Assembly: GCA_014338405.1 (NCBI GenBank)
Contig: JTDE01003552.1
Coordinates: 10,474 to 74,473, forward strand
From: Paragonimus skrjabini miyazakii
Lineage: Eukaryota > Platyhelminthes > Trematoda > Plagiorchiida > Troglotrematidae
Direction: 5' to 3'
DNA length: 64,000 nucleotides
The notes under the pieces were generated by a model that did no database searches, was not told the DNA's origin, and worked only from the letters and a program-made list of their open reading frames with translations. This document shows positions 13,881 through 25,059 of the stretch, piece after piece. A program made the position numbers and the translations under genes. The first letter of the stretch is position 1. Each line of letters opens with the position of its first letter.

Positions 13881-14595
13881 GCGAGGATGAAGATACCCTG
13901 GCCGCAGCCGTTCGAGGATGGAGACGTCCGGTCGGAGTCAAGACCGACCGTGTGAAGCTGGCTGGCCTGCGGACGCTGGTGAAGGGCAGGGCGAAGGCGG
14001 TGCTGGACGCAACGCGAAGATGCCCTGTGGAGATGGAGTGAGCCGCTGCGAAAGAGGAGCTGGTGGCTGCGTTTGACAGCCCGGCCGACCGCCAGAAACC
14101 ATGTGGCGGTTCAAGGCGGTTAGGCTTGGACAATGACCGGGTCCATCCGTGTTTGCCGCCACTCTGCAAGGTTTGCTGGACAGGGTTCTGCCAGGATTGG
14201 ATCAAGAACCACGACGGCAGTTGTTAACGGGGCAGTTTATTGAAGGTCTCCCGATGGTGGTTCGCGACCAAGTCCGTATTGCCCATGTCGCCCGGCCGAT
14301 GAACCTAGATGAGCTTGCGAAGGTGACGCGGGAGTTGGCAGTAATGTCCGTGGCTTCAGTGGATGTGAACGGCAATACGGACAAGAAGATACTAGAAGAA
14401 ATGCAGAAGACAATTGAGCAACTCGCAGCGAATGTAGCTGCCTTGAGAACAGCATCACAAAAGAACGATCGACTAGGAGGCTGCTTCATCTGTGGGAACA
14501 AAGGACACTGGAAGAAGGATTGCCCAATCCGGCGGTTTAAGGGGTCCAAAAAGAAAGCGTTTCATGGTTGTTTTTTTGGTGGACGGGTCAACTAG
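13866..14595 (+). pseudogene. gypsy gag remnant with CCHC zinc knuckle
   Basis: The capsid-like part is split over two frames. The first part ends at a TGA near 14039-14041. The longer part (about 14149-14595) contains LLTGQFIEGLP and an acidic helical tail, then one CX2CX4HX4C knuckle (14482-14523, CFICGNKGHWKKDC). The knuckle is intact. The frame breaks between 14041 and 14149 make it non-functional. Confidence 0.85.
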
Positions 14596-15038
14596 TAGTG
14601 GGGGCGATTGAAAAGGGGGCCATACATACAAAGGTTGAAGTTGACGGAGAGATAGAACAGTGCTTGGTCGATAAAGGGGCGACTATTTCGTTGATTGCTC
14701 GTGCAGGAAAGCAAAACTTAGAACCGACATCCATGATGATCAGGACGGTTGGAGGTCATAGTCTACTGGTTGACGGTGTGAAAGAATATGGGGTACGTAT
14801 CGGCGGCCATATCGTAAAACATAGTTTCAGTGTACCCCCAGAAACCAGGCAAGTGATCCTTGAAGCTGATTTCCTCGCCGCAGCAGATGCTGTGATTGAC
14901 TTGAAGCTCAAAAAGTTGTCAACCAGGTCTGCCTCCCTGACACTCATAAGACAGCGACAGGATAGCGCAAGGCTAAAACCCCCATTTGCACAGCCCCCTT
15001 GCTCCAGTCCACGGTCAAGAAATACGCGGAAGTATTGA
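14568..15038 (+). pseudogene. gypsy aspartic protease remnant
   Basis: Retropepsin-like segment with CLVDKGATISLI. The catalytic Asp codon is at 14670-14672 and the usual Thr/Ser is replaced by Lys (DKGA instead of DTGA or DSGA). It is followed by LEADFL, matching the family ILGxDFL motif. It overlaps the end of gag in another frame and runs out of frame before the RT. Confidence 0.8.
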
Positions 15039-15142
15039 CGAACGACGATGATCCGTTCTGATTCTGCAACTAGATTGCACATGAAATACTAACCGGAACA
15101 TTTCGACCTCACGGACCCCGCAGGATACCGGTACATCTGGAA

Positions 15143-15898
15143 TTGGAAGTGAGAAGGCAAATACAGAACATGGTGGGTGAGGATGTTATTGAAGAAGCCA
15201 GCAGTCCGTACAACTCGCCTGTTCTCCTGGTGAAGAAGTCCAACGGGAAGTACCGCTTTCGTGTGAATTTTAGACGGTTGAACGAGGTAACACAGAACAA
15301 AGTTGTGCGAATACCGTCCGTCGCTGATATTTTTGACAAGCTGCAACAGGCGAAGTTGTTCACAGTGTTGGACTTACGCTCCGGATACTGGCAGGTACCA
15401 ATCAAACCCATGAATCGTGAGAAAACCACATTCACGGTGGACGAAAAACAGTATCAATTCAAGCGCATGCCGTTTGGCCTATCTGGGGCACCGTTCACAT
15501 TTCGACGCCTAATGGTTCAGCTGGTAAAACGACTGGATAATTCGGCGGTATACGGAGATGATATCGTTATATACAGTAACATAGAATCGGAACATGTTGC
15601 CCATATAGATGCTGTCTTAAATCGCATTAAGAACTCAGGACTTCGGATCAATACCAATAGGTCACAACTCGGACGATCAACGGTGGTGTTACTGGGACAC
15701 AAGGTGGGTCAAGTTGAAATAAGGCCTCTGGCGGAGAAAATATTGACAATTATAGAGGCCGTAGCTCCGAATTCTAAACTAACGCTGAGAATTTTTGGGT
15801 CAAGCAGGGTACTACAGTCGCCATTGTACGAACTTCTTCGAAAAGACAAGAAATTTGAATGGACCGACGACACCCAGAGGGCGTTCACGCGAGTGTAA
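15143..15898 (+). pseudogene. gypsy reverse transcriptase
   Basis: A long open block of RT with SPYNSPVLLVKKSNGKYRF, VLDLRSGYWQVPI and QFKRMPFGLSGAPFTF, and the catalytic YGDD at 15551-15562. The usual motif in this group is YLDD. The palm aspartates are kept. It ends at TAA 15896-15898 just before the RNase H, which continues in the same frame. Confidence 0.93.
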
Positions 15899-16330
15899 CA
15901 AGCTATGAACGAGCAACAACTGACGCTGAAACTTCTGATTACAAAGGGAACGTTCATAGTAGCAGCAGATGTCAGTGACCTTGTTATTGGGGCAGTACTC
16001 AAGCGAAAAGAAGGAGTAATCGAGTATGTCAGCAAGGTCTTGATCCCAACGGAGCAAAACGTATTCGACTATTGAGAAAGAATGTTTGCCAATCATCTAG
16101 ATTCTGGACAAGTGGAGACCGTACTTGTTGGGTCCACAGTTTCACGTGGAGACGGATCACAAATCTATAGAATAGATCAGGACTGCGAGGGACCCGAGAG
16201 GGAAATTAGCCCGATGGGCATTGCGTTTACAGGAACATGACTTCACGATCAATCTTGTGCCTGGTTCGATCAATTGTGTCACTGATTTTCGTTCTCAGCC
16301 GCAGATAGACGACAAACTCCCCAATGTGAC
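15899..16330 (+). pseudogene. gypsy RNase H remnant
   Basis: DVSDLVIGAVL (usual DASDxAIGAVL) and VETDHKS are visible, followed by the ARWALRLQEHDF and LVPGSIN connection blocks. Stops at 16073-16075 and in the neighbouring frame, plus at least one frame change, disrupt it. Confidence 0.8.
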
Positions 16331-16389
16331 CTTTGAAGTCACCAGCTTAGTTACGGAGAAGGACCCACAAACACTAGTGCGTCTACAAC

Positions 16390-17370
16390 GTCAGGACAAG
16401 GTCCTCCAGAAAGTGATTGAATATCTGGCAAGAGGCGTGAGAATCCCCACAAATAATAAGAATGGAAAGCTGAAGATAATTGCATCCCAATGGAGAAGAG
16501 TTGGCTTAAACTGTGCAGGCGTATTGACGTGGCAACGTGGCGTTGGGTGCCCTTGCGTGGTAGTCATCCGGAGACAACTGAGGAGGAAACTGGTAGCAGA
16601 CTGCCATGAAATGGCACACACCGGATGCAGTAGGACGTACGCTCTGCTGCAACAAAGAGCATATTGGCCGAAGATCAAAGAAAATGTGACAGCTTACGTG
16701 TTTGCATGCCAACAGTATCAGTAACTGAAAGGCAACAGTCAGAGAGCCCTTATAGCCGATACCGGTCTCAAAAATCGGTGAACTCTGATCGATGGATATT
16801 ATGGGCCCATTTCCACTGGGCGCACGCAGTAACCAGTAAGTTCTAGTCATGACAGAACAGTTTACTCGTTGGATCGAAGTGACTGGCGTTTCAGACCAAA
16901 AGACATCTACGGTGGGAGACATGGTGATGAAGCCCATCGTAGCAAATCACGGCGCACCAAAGGCGACCTTGACGGATCAGGTACCATGCTTTGAAAATGG
17001 GAGGTTTCGAACACGCATGCAAAAGCTGGGAATCAAGCGCATCCGAACGACCATATATCATCCGCAGACGAATGTGCTTACTGAACGTAACAACTGAACA
17101 GTCAAGGAATGGTTATCAACTAAGGAATGCGACTGGGAGTCTGTATTACCATTGGTTTTATTAGCCCATTGTGCGTCTGTTCAGGCGAGCACGAAGAAAT
17201 CTCCATTTCAACTGATGTACGGTAGAACCCCTCGACTTCCGGTGGATCAGGACACTTAATTATGACCGGAGTGCAGCGATTCCACTAAAGAATTGATTGC
17301 CGAAAGAGGAAGAGCCAGACGGAATCTGAAAGCATCGTAGGCACGCACAAAGGAGCAATCCGCAACGCAA
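16390..17370 (+). pseudogene. gypsy integrase remnant
   Basis: The zinc-binding part HEMAH...C is present, but the last Cys of the CxxC pair is Tyr (ACQQYQ). The catalytic triad can be followed across frames: MDIMGPFP (D at 16795-16797), TDQ (D at 16975-16977) and TER (E at 17083-17085). TIYHPQTN precedes the Glu. Stops occur at about 16722, 16846 and 17095. Confidence 0.85.
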
Positions 17371-17388
17371 CGGCTCGGCAAAACTAGA

Positions 17389-17695
17389 ATGTTCAACCTA
17401 GGAGAACGGGTGAAGTATCGAGATCATCGGAACACGGATGCCAGCGGCCCAGAATTAAGAAAACTTCTACCCGAATGGAAGGGTCCGTGTTTGGTAATTT
17501 CCAGACGGGGCCCAGTATACACGATCAAGATGGACGGGGATAGGAAACGAGTGCATACCAGTGAGCTAGCAACGTGGCACGAAATTCCGGCGCGGCGAAC
17601 CAGAAGATCAATAATCCGGGAGGCAACACTGCGTCGGTTGGAGAGGATTCGTCAACACATGAAGAAGAACCAAAGAATCTTGGAAGGGATGGGAG
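17389..17695 (+). pseudogene. gypsy integrase C-terminal (GPY/F-like) tail
   Basis: An open segment with GERVKYRDH, then LLPEWKGPCLVISRRGPVY and VHTSELATWH, which fits the GPY/F module of Ty3/gypsy integrases. A basic tail runs into the polypurine tract and LTR. Confidence 0.75.
17682..17695 (+). other. Polypurine tract of the gypsy element
   Basis: GGAAGGGATGGGAG ends exactly at the 3' LTR. It is interrupted by one T at 17690. Position and composition fit the plus-strand primer site. Confidence 0.65.
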
Positions 17696-17999
17696 TGTTT
17701 ATACTGAGCAGTTTCGTTGTGAGATGTATGCTACTCACAAGTAGTATATTACCCACAGGCGATATTCAGAAACAAAAGGCAAGCACCCAACGCCAGAAAA
17801 ACGACAGACAAGAAGAGACTATCGGAATAGTGCGTACGCTCTATGGGAGAAGTTCCACCAGGATGAATGACAACGTACTGTCTCCCAATGTATGTGAATG
17901 CACGTCTGCCGTACAAATGGTCCCATTTTTAACATGATCTGTACGGTAGTTCGCGCAATGAACGAATTCGCAGGCCAAGCTTCTTTTGCGGTCACAACA
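17696..17999 (+). repeat. 3' LTR
   Basis: 304 bp, from TGTTTATACT to GGTCACAACA. The polyadenylation signal is damaged here (AATGAA in place of AATAAA at the homologous site). It is preceded directly by a purine tract and followed by the CGTT duplication. Confidence 0.92.
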
Positions 18000-18639
18000 C
18001 GTTTTAGCCTATCAGCTACAAATGATCGTATTAAGAACAGCGGATTAACCAGTGATAGCCAAACTGGCCGGTAAATGAAAACCAATCGGAAGTGAGCGTT
18101 CTGTATAACGGAGAGTTCAGCGCGCGGGATCGCTCGATACTGTCTGATCAACTCAGCTTCAATAGATATAAGCGAAAGCGGTCTAATGTCACCAAAAGCT
18201 AGCCTCTCGTTTGAGACCAAAGTTAAACAGCTCAACTTCAGATGACGTGTGCTTGAGTCCATTTTAATCTTAACATCACGAATAACATTATGAAATGACA
18301 GAAAACGTTACTGACAAGCGGTTATTCGTCTGTTGTCTGACCCCATAGATCGTTTAGTAGGTCGGCAGACTTTGTCTATCGCTTCAAAACGCTCGTTTAA
18401 TTTTTTCTGTTTTCACTAAGACTGAATTGATCACAAATTATTTGCCCATCAGGGCAAGGATATACACTATCAGTGAGCCCTGACAATAAGGAAAATTGAT
18501 CGTCGTTTTCTGAGAGAGGCAAACTAGAAAATCTATCGGAGTGCAAAATCCACGCCCAACCGTGAATGACGTTCATTTTAGAAGATCCAGAAAATAATTG
18601 GATGTTTGTGGTATTTCTGAGTATCCTCTCAAACGATTT

Positions 18640-18735
18640 AGCTTTCGTAGCTCAAATGGTAGGGCACATGAAATGTCTGGGCGTTGTCACTGGGTCACAT
18701 TCATCTGAAGCCCAGATTTTTCACAATCGGTTCTT
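18640..18735 (+). repeat. Partial copy of tRNA-like repeat
   Basis: TTTCGTAGCTCAAATGGTAG is a box A-like start. It is followed by a damaged middle and the family tail GAAGCCCAGATTTTTCACAATCGG. It matches the copies at 34.7 and 44.3 kb but has lost box B. Confidence 0.6.
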
Positions 18736-18739
18736 TCAA

Positions 18740-19735
18740 AGAGGTGTTTGATCGATTCGCTTATTTCGCAGTGGATTTGGGGGATTCGGATAAGGTGGAA
18801 TTGGTCTGCCGCGACCGAGATTCCAACTCAAGCCCAGCTTTCGTCAGGCCGCCGTGTAGACCATAGCGTCCTTGACCTTGTATCAAGGTTTTTATTTTAA
18901 TATATATAGTAACTGTTCTGTGATTGCGTTTGTGCTTAAATTGAGCAGTCCTACTTAGTGACACACAACTTGATTTTTAGGACTAGTAGCCTTACTGTCT
19001 AAATTCTTTTATACTTTTCATTTTGATGTTGGAGACAGAAAATTTTTACATTTTACTGTTACCCTAAAGCTCCAAAACCAACGTTATGCATAATTACTAT
19101 AAGGTTTTATGTTGAATAACAATTGAATGTTCATGGTTTGTTACTAGTTAAAATGATCAAAGGTAATCCTTCCGTTTACCTTCCCAAAAACTAATGTAGC
19201 AGAAATGTTTCGGTGTCCGTGATTGAAGTTCTGTTAAAGCATTTGTGTTTGCTGTTAAGCGGCAGAGTTATTTTTGTTTGTGAAAATTTCTTCTGGTAGT
19301 CTCTGCCATGTTGGGGATAAGTCGTCTGTGTGTGAATGCTAATCATTTCTGTCGTTCGTTTTCCTCATTCTCAACCGACTACATCAAATGGTGAGCTAAC
19401 ATAGCAAATGAAATCTCAGTTATCTATTATTTTTCTCTCTCTTCAAGTTACCGACAACGCTCCTCTTTTTTTAAAATACTCGGACTTTGTTTTTGCCAAC
19501 TTGTTACTACGAAGAAGCTGACAGAAACGCTAGTCTACCTAGTCAGTCCACCGTTCTCACTAGATGTTTTTATGTGGCGCTAAATCATGATGTAACTTAA
19601 TCGATCAGTGTTATATTTGTGTCTCCAGGTCGTCCTTATTCCGCATCATCTGGTAATGAATTGACACAGCGGCTGAGCTCTCATGAATGCGCAGGCACTT
19701 ATAGTGCCTCGCTGCTTCCCATGTCGTTTATAAAT
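18740..19735. other. Unassigned AT-rich DNA
   Basis: No coding signal or repeat match that I could support. Confidence 0.4.
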
Positions 19736-19739
19736 CGGT

Positions 19740-22700
19740 AATTTCAGTTCAATGAGGGCAGGTCAAGATCGAATAGAAAGTTCACTTGATGTGCACATCT
19801 GACTGCAGCTTTCCACTGTGTGCGAGCATTGGCGATACTGACTTGAAAAAATTCCTTGCTACACAACGAAGGATACCCTAGGTGATGCGTGCTGCCTTGT
19901 AACCATAGCTCGCGTGACCCAGGTGTAATAAAAACTTTCATGTTGGCCAGCCCAAACATGTTGAATTGGCGTGAGGGCCTCGTACGCCATTCCTCGCATT
20001 CTTCCAGATCGTTCGATTTAGGGTTAAGTCTTCCCAAAATCTAAACTCGATATTACGACACGAAACACGTATCCGGATAACATCCTGGCATCTCATTTTC
20101 TAACAGCCAAGACTGCGCTTACTTGCTGTCAGATACCTGCAGAACAGCTGCTTCGAAATCCGGTTTTCACTCATCCTATGGACGTGACCTTGCCAATAAA
20201 GTTGACTGAGCGTAAGCGTGGCTTCCATCCCGTCTTTGTTTGCACGCCGAAGTACCTCAGTCTTCGGAACCATGTCCGATCATCACTCATCTCATCCATT
20301 GTAGATGAAAGCAGCTAATGTATCACAGATTCCATTGATACAGTGTCCAATCCTTACAGTCGTACACCAGCGTGGCCTGTTACTTTGGGAGTTAGACAAG
20401 CAGCTTTATGTTCACCTTCGGATTGTGCTTCCTTTAAAAACGTCCTCCACGGCGTCCGAAAGCAGCGCTAGCCTTCAACACAAGCTCGTAACTGGAAGTT
20501 CACGGACAGATCTGTTGACAGATTGCCATCTGGTTGGCAGAAGTATGCACAGCTATCCATGCTGTCTCTATTGATACGGATTTCCGGAGTTGACACAACA
20601 TCTCTGCCCAGAGAAGACTGAAAGAAAGAAAACCTTCCCTGTGTTTATATTCGAACCAAATTTGGATACTGCAAACACGAAAGCTATGGTCAATTATTGA
20701 ATCTTCTGTTCGCCGTGTGCAAACAGCAAATAACTGCATATGCACTGTCGAATTGAGTAACCGACTTGGGGCGCAAAAATATCAAGCATTCAGCAGACGA
20801 CAATCCGTGTAGTATGCCATTTGAACACCGTCCTTAATGTTCTGGAAAGCAACTGCTAGCGTCGCGGTCAACTATAAACTAAATAAGGTGGGGGTTAGGA
20901 TACATCTCTGCCAAGGGCAACGTAAAACGCAATGGTCGATGTACACAACTGCATCTTTGCCTTCATATCCACGTGCGTTATTCTAATTAAACTCACAAAC
21001 TTATCTGGACATCCACACTCGTCCAGCATCTACCGCAATAAACAGCGTGGTAAAATCCACACAGATGGTATACGTCGGTTGGCTGCGTCCTTAATGCTTC
21101 TCCTAGGACTGTCAAGCAGTGAACATCATGCTCCTCAGGAAAACTGGTCTCCCAACCTAATTTGCTGACGCTCTTCTAATGCATCTCAGTAGACGGATGC
21201 CTTGACAACCGTCGGTGCCCTGCTTGCAAGTGTTATCTCTAAAAAAAAAGCAGGCATCCTTCTACTCTCGAATGAAGCAAAATATGTTCCAAAATTAGAC
21301 CGGCATGTTTCAGGAATTCCCACAGCAACCCATCTTCAGTTACAGTCTTTCCGTTAAGCATCTATCTAAGAGCTCGTTACATCTTTGCTAGATATGAGGG
21401 GAACACATGTGGCATTGATACCTTGTTGTGGTAAGCCATTCACGGTCACCCGATCAGTGATAGCAGACCAACTTAGTATGCTACCAAAATGCATGTACCA
21501 GAATTTCATGATAGGTGCATGGATAGCCAGAGTCCTTGTCAGTCACTGCTTCAGTAGACAGCTCGGATGGACAAAAATTCCTTCAAGCCAATCACAGAAT
21601 TCTTTGTGTTGTCGACGATCAGTTTGGCTGTGTATCAACTCACATTGCTATTTACAGTTGTCATCGATTCCACTAAACCGTTCGTCGAGCACTCTGAAAC
21701 GTGACTCTTCCGATTTCATTGTCTAGGTCCATCATGAAAATAGCAAACGCTTCATTCTCCTCTCGTACCAGAATGAAGATAACTGCATCGTTGCAGTCAA
21801 ACTAGCCTGGGCGTTCCCTAAGCTGAATACCGGTTGTTTTGACTAACGCTACCATAGTCTGTTCCTCGAGGTCTCGCCTCATACAGTCAGTGGTAGTGGA
21901 CACGACAGCGTCTTTCAGGTGAACCGCAACTGCACGCTAAAATACCATCCTTGTCTTTGAGTTCTGCAGTCGTTTAACATCCAGTTTCTGCCGTTGTCCG
22001 CCTGATCTAAAATAAACGGACCTGTAAACATAAATAAGCAACTTCGTCTTGATCATTCTGTAATCCGTGCTATATTCAACACCCTATAATATGCAATTTA
22101 CGAATGTCACGGTGTCCTACTATCACGTAGTCAAGCAAACAGCGATGACCGATTCGTGGGTGAATCCACGTTTGGATGTCGCTTGCATCCTGCAGAAATT
22201 TGGCGTTTGTGATAGCCAACTCACAATTAGCACCAGGTGGAGCAGACGATTACCGTTCTCGTTGACTAAACCAATTCCGTAGGGTCCGAGGTCTCCCAGC
22301 CAGGCTGCTTGATCACACCAAACCCACTTGTTGAATTCGTGCAGAACAAACAGGCGTCCACATGTCGATATCGTGCAGATTGTGGATACTCACCGAACTG
22401 GCCCTTTGAGTTATCGATATGACATACAGCTGGGCCGCAATCACTAATAAATCTACCCTACTTGCCTCAATCAAGGTACAGGGGCGTGGGCACAGTTCGA
22501 GGGCTGACCCTGTACGGTTCACCTGCGAGCAAAATGTTGATGATGTTGGCGACCGCGAAACAGGCAACGTGTTCCAAAGAACCATTCTGTCAGGTAACCT
22601 GTTCGATGGAAAGTGTACCCACCGCTTGCTTCCAGAAAACTGTTTTGGTCTGTAAGCTTCGGTTCACTTAATGCTGTGTCCTCGGTGCTACGGTTGCTCA

Positions 22701-22780
22701 ATTCTATGGCGATCAGTGTGGTGCAGCGTTCTGGTCATCTAGTGCTGTGTTGAACCGGAAGCGTACGTATTTGTCATATC
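19740..22780 (-). mobile_element. Decayed RTE-like LINE (endonuclease and RT)
   Basis: Minus-strand pieces occur in the right order for an APE-type endonuclease LINE of the RTE group. The endonuclease N-terminal part (about 22770-22510) reads LSEPKLTDQNSF...GGYTFHRTG, matching the family LSETRLxDxG...GYTFFWxG. The endonuclease end (about 22290-22040) has HPR...LLDYVIVGHRDIR then STDYRMIKTKL, matching WTDHRLVRxKL. RT pieces near 21060-20700 give KFVSLIR, AFQNIKDGVQMAYYTD and VHMQLFA (usual DLLFADD, lost). The thumb and connection (about 20240-20120) give LSQLYWQGHVHRMSENRISKQLF, and the tail (19990-19740) gives WEDLTLNR and ANARTQWKAA. Many stops and shifts mean no activity. Confidence 0.82.
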
Positions 22781-23959
22781 TCTACAGTCAAAGTCTTGCG
22801 TCCACGGACACTCATCACATCAAGTCTCTGACTCTGCAGTTTAACCCGTGGGACAAAACACTAGGGTTTCAGTGGGGGACCCGCTCCGGAACTCCTTACT
22901 CAAAAGCCCGAATTATGAGGCAACAAGATGTAGGGTTTTCTAGGGGGTTCCTATCCAAACTCAGTGATTCAAAAGTCCAACTCAAATGGCGTTGAAGGGT
23001 TAACCCAGCCGAATGTGCTGTGGATAATATATTAATATCTCACTTGGATTACTGCAACGCGCGATTGCTGTGCTGTAAGCTGCATCAAGCTTCTGAGAAT
23101 TCATGCGGATTCCTCTGCCTTACAGGATAATGCGTCTGCAGTCAAGCAAATTTTGGGTAACTGGAGAGCTCTTTGTTTGTGGTTACCTGTTTTACACCCC
23201 TACTTCTGTACGCCGAAGACGATGGCGCTGTAATTGTGGATATCGTCCTTCTTTATACTCGTGTTCACGTCTTACTGCCTAGACAACATTTTCGATCAGT
23301 GGTGCGATTTACAAGCTCATGAATGTAACTGCTTTTTGTCTGGTTGCTCTCCTCTAGCCCAACTGACATGGCTAAGGCCTGAAAGTATAGAATTGCTAAC
23401 CAGCAGGGTTCTCCGAATCACAAGACCGTGCAAACCTGGCCACTATACCAAGGTAACATAGGGGGTTAGGACATATACGTACATGGTTACATACACGCAC
23501 CCAGAGAATTACACCTCGTAGACTTGGTTACTGCGCACGTTTCAACTCGCGGTAACCCAAGCACACAACACAACCATTCGTGAAGAGGTTCATGAACCCT
23601 TTATTGCTTTCAACCCACATACCCTGGCAATCAGTTCAACAATTTGTCATCCACATCGTTGTGGACAAAAGCCATTTTACTCTATGCTGTGTGTGGATAA
23701 TCGCTGGGTTTTATTAGTAATAGCAACGGTCATGGTTGATCTGGTTCAGCTATAAAACTGGCATCCTCTCAATAGGTGGTGAACAGGTATCACTTGTTCA
23801 GGAAGTTGTAACTTTTGTACCGCTTCCATTTTTGTAATTTCTGGGAAGGACGAAATTTAATTATCGAAAATATGCCTCGCTAAGACTAAGTCAACTGTAA
23901 GACACAAATGAAACCACGGTGGTCGACGGTGTCAACCATAAGATCTAAACCAGGCGTTT

Positions 23960-25057
23960 CAGTTGGCACCAAGATTAATTATTCAATCAATGTCAACAGA
24001 GAAATCCGATTCTGAAATGGGATCCGCAGTGGGACTGTTGGTTACGGACATCATAATGATGAAGCTTGAAAATGAGTGTCTGAAAGGAGCTGTTTACGAA
24101 TATAGTGTTTATCAATTATATGTGGATGTGATCCCATGTGTGTCTTGTGAACAGGGTAATTCATTTGAGACCTGGACCGTTTTCAACTCGGCCCACCTCA
24201 ACTTAATGCTTACAGTAGAACACAAGCTTAACAACAACTCAGCCTTTCTGGATATACACATTAGGTGCCGTGCTGATGAATCTGTTCAGTTTAAAATCAA
24301 TATTAAATAAGCTTGGAATTCCCAAGATATCCGTTTCAACAATCTTGTACTGTTGATACAAAAGCAGATCTCCTAAACTGCTCAACCGATAGAACCCTTT
24401 TCCCGATTAACTATCCTCCATACCCACCTCATTTTTGCAAAATGACGACCAGGAGACAAGATGCAGCATCCTCAAAAGTATAAGGTATCTCCAGCGGAAA
24501 AAAAGCAGTGTATACTTTGTTACCATGCGACGATGATGCGCTTGCTGAACCAGTCTGAATCACTTCCCGTCATTCAATACTTCATGATAAAGTTGATGAC
24601 GTGCGGGTCCCAAGATTTGAAAATTTTATGCTTGAGCCTAATCACGTTGAATTTATCTCACTAGTTCTCATGTAAATCCGTTCAGTCCCCTCTTGAAAGA
24701 GTGGATCTTCTGTAGTAACAGTGCAGAGAATCACCTCTTGAGTCACAACTTTGCAAGCACTACTTTAGTCGAACGAAATGTGGATCCTGTTTCGCAGTAG
24801 ACATTAACATTGATATAGGGACGCACTTTAGACCATTCTCGTTCAACAAAATGTGTCGTCTCCAGAATATGAAGGTTGATAACCATTCTAGTCTGAAACT
24901 TTTCTCAAGTCTCTATAAAACATATTGTAGTAACCACTCTCAAAATGTATACTTAGAAGACAGAATAACACCTCGAGCCACTGATCCCACCATTACAGTG
25001 AAGTTTTGTGGTAATAACATGAGTCGAACGTTGGACAGTTCTAAGTTAAGGAGATGA
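23960..25057 (+). mobile_element. Penelope-like element RT fragment (copy B)
   Basis: An open block (23963-24310) reads EMGSAVGLLVTDI where Penelope-like RTs have AMGSPLGPLLADI. It is followed by LYVDVIPCVSC at 24116-24148, with the catalytic YVDD changed to YVDV (24119-24130), then AHLNLMLTVEH and SAFLDIHI. Further on, ITVKFCGNNMSRTL (about 24990-25030) matches the linker that usually precedes the GIY-YIG endonuclease. No endonuclease follows. It is 5'-truncated and inactive. Confidence 0.72.
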
Positions 25058-25059
25058 AC

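Larger units (their letters stand above)
13541..17999 (+). mobile_element. Full-length, degenerate Ty3/gypsy LTR retrotransposon
   Basis: A 4459-bp element bounded by two related LTRs and flanked by an exact 4-bp target duplication CGTT (13537-13540 and 18000-18003). Internal order is gag (with CCHC knuckle), protease, reverse transcriptase, RNase H, integrase and GPY/F-like tail, which is the Ty3/gypsy order. The LTRs differ at many positions, and there are several stops and frameshifts, so it is an old, inactive copy. The clade resembles other trematode gypsy elements, but I cannot name it. Confidence 0.95.

Noticed and set aside
23024..23125. Possible LINE RT scrap (ISHLDYCNARLL)
   Set aside because: Only one short motif supports it; no adjoining RT blocks could be found.
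23390..23460. tRNA-like segment on the minus strand (TTGGTATAGTGGCC)
   Set aside because: No box B and no closing acceptor stem.
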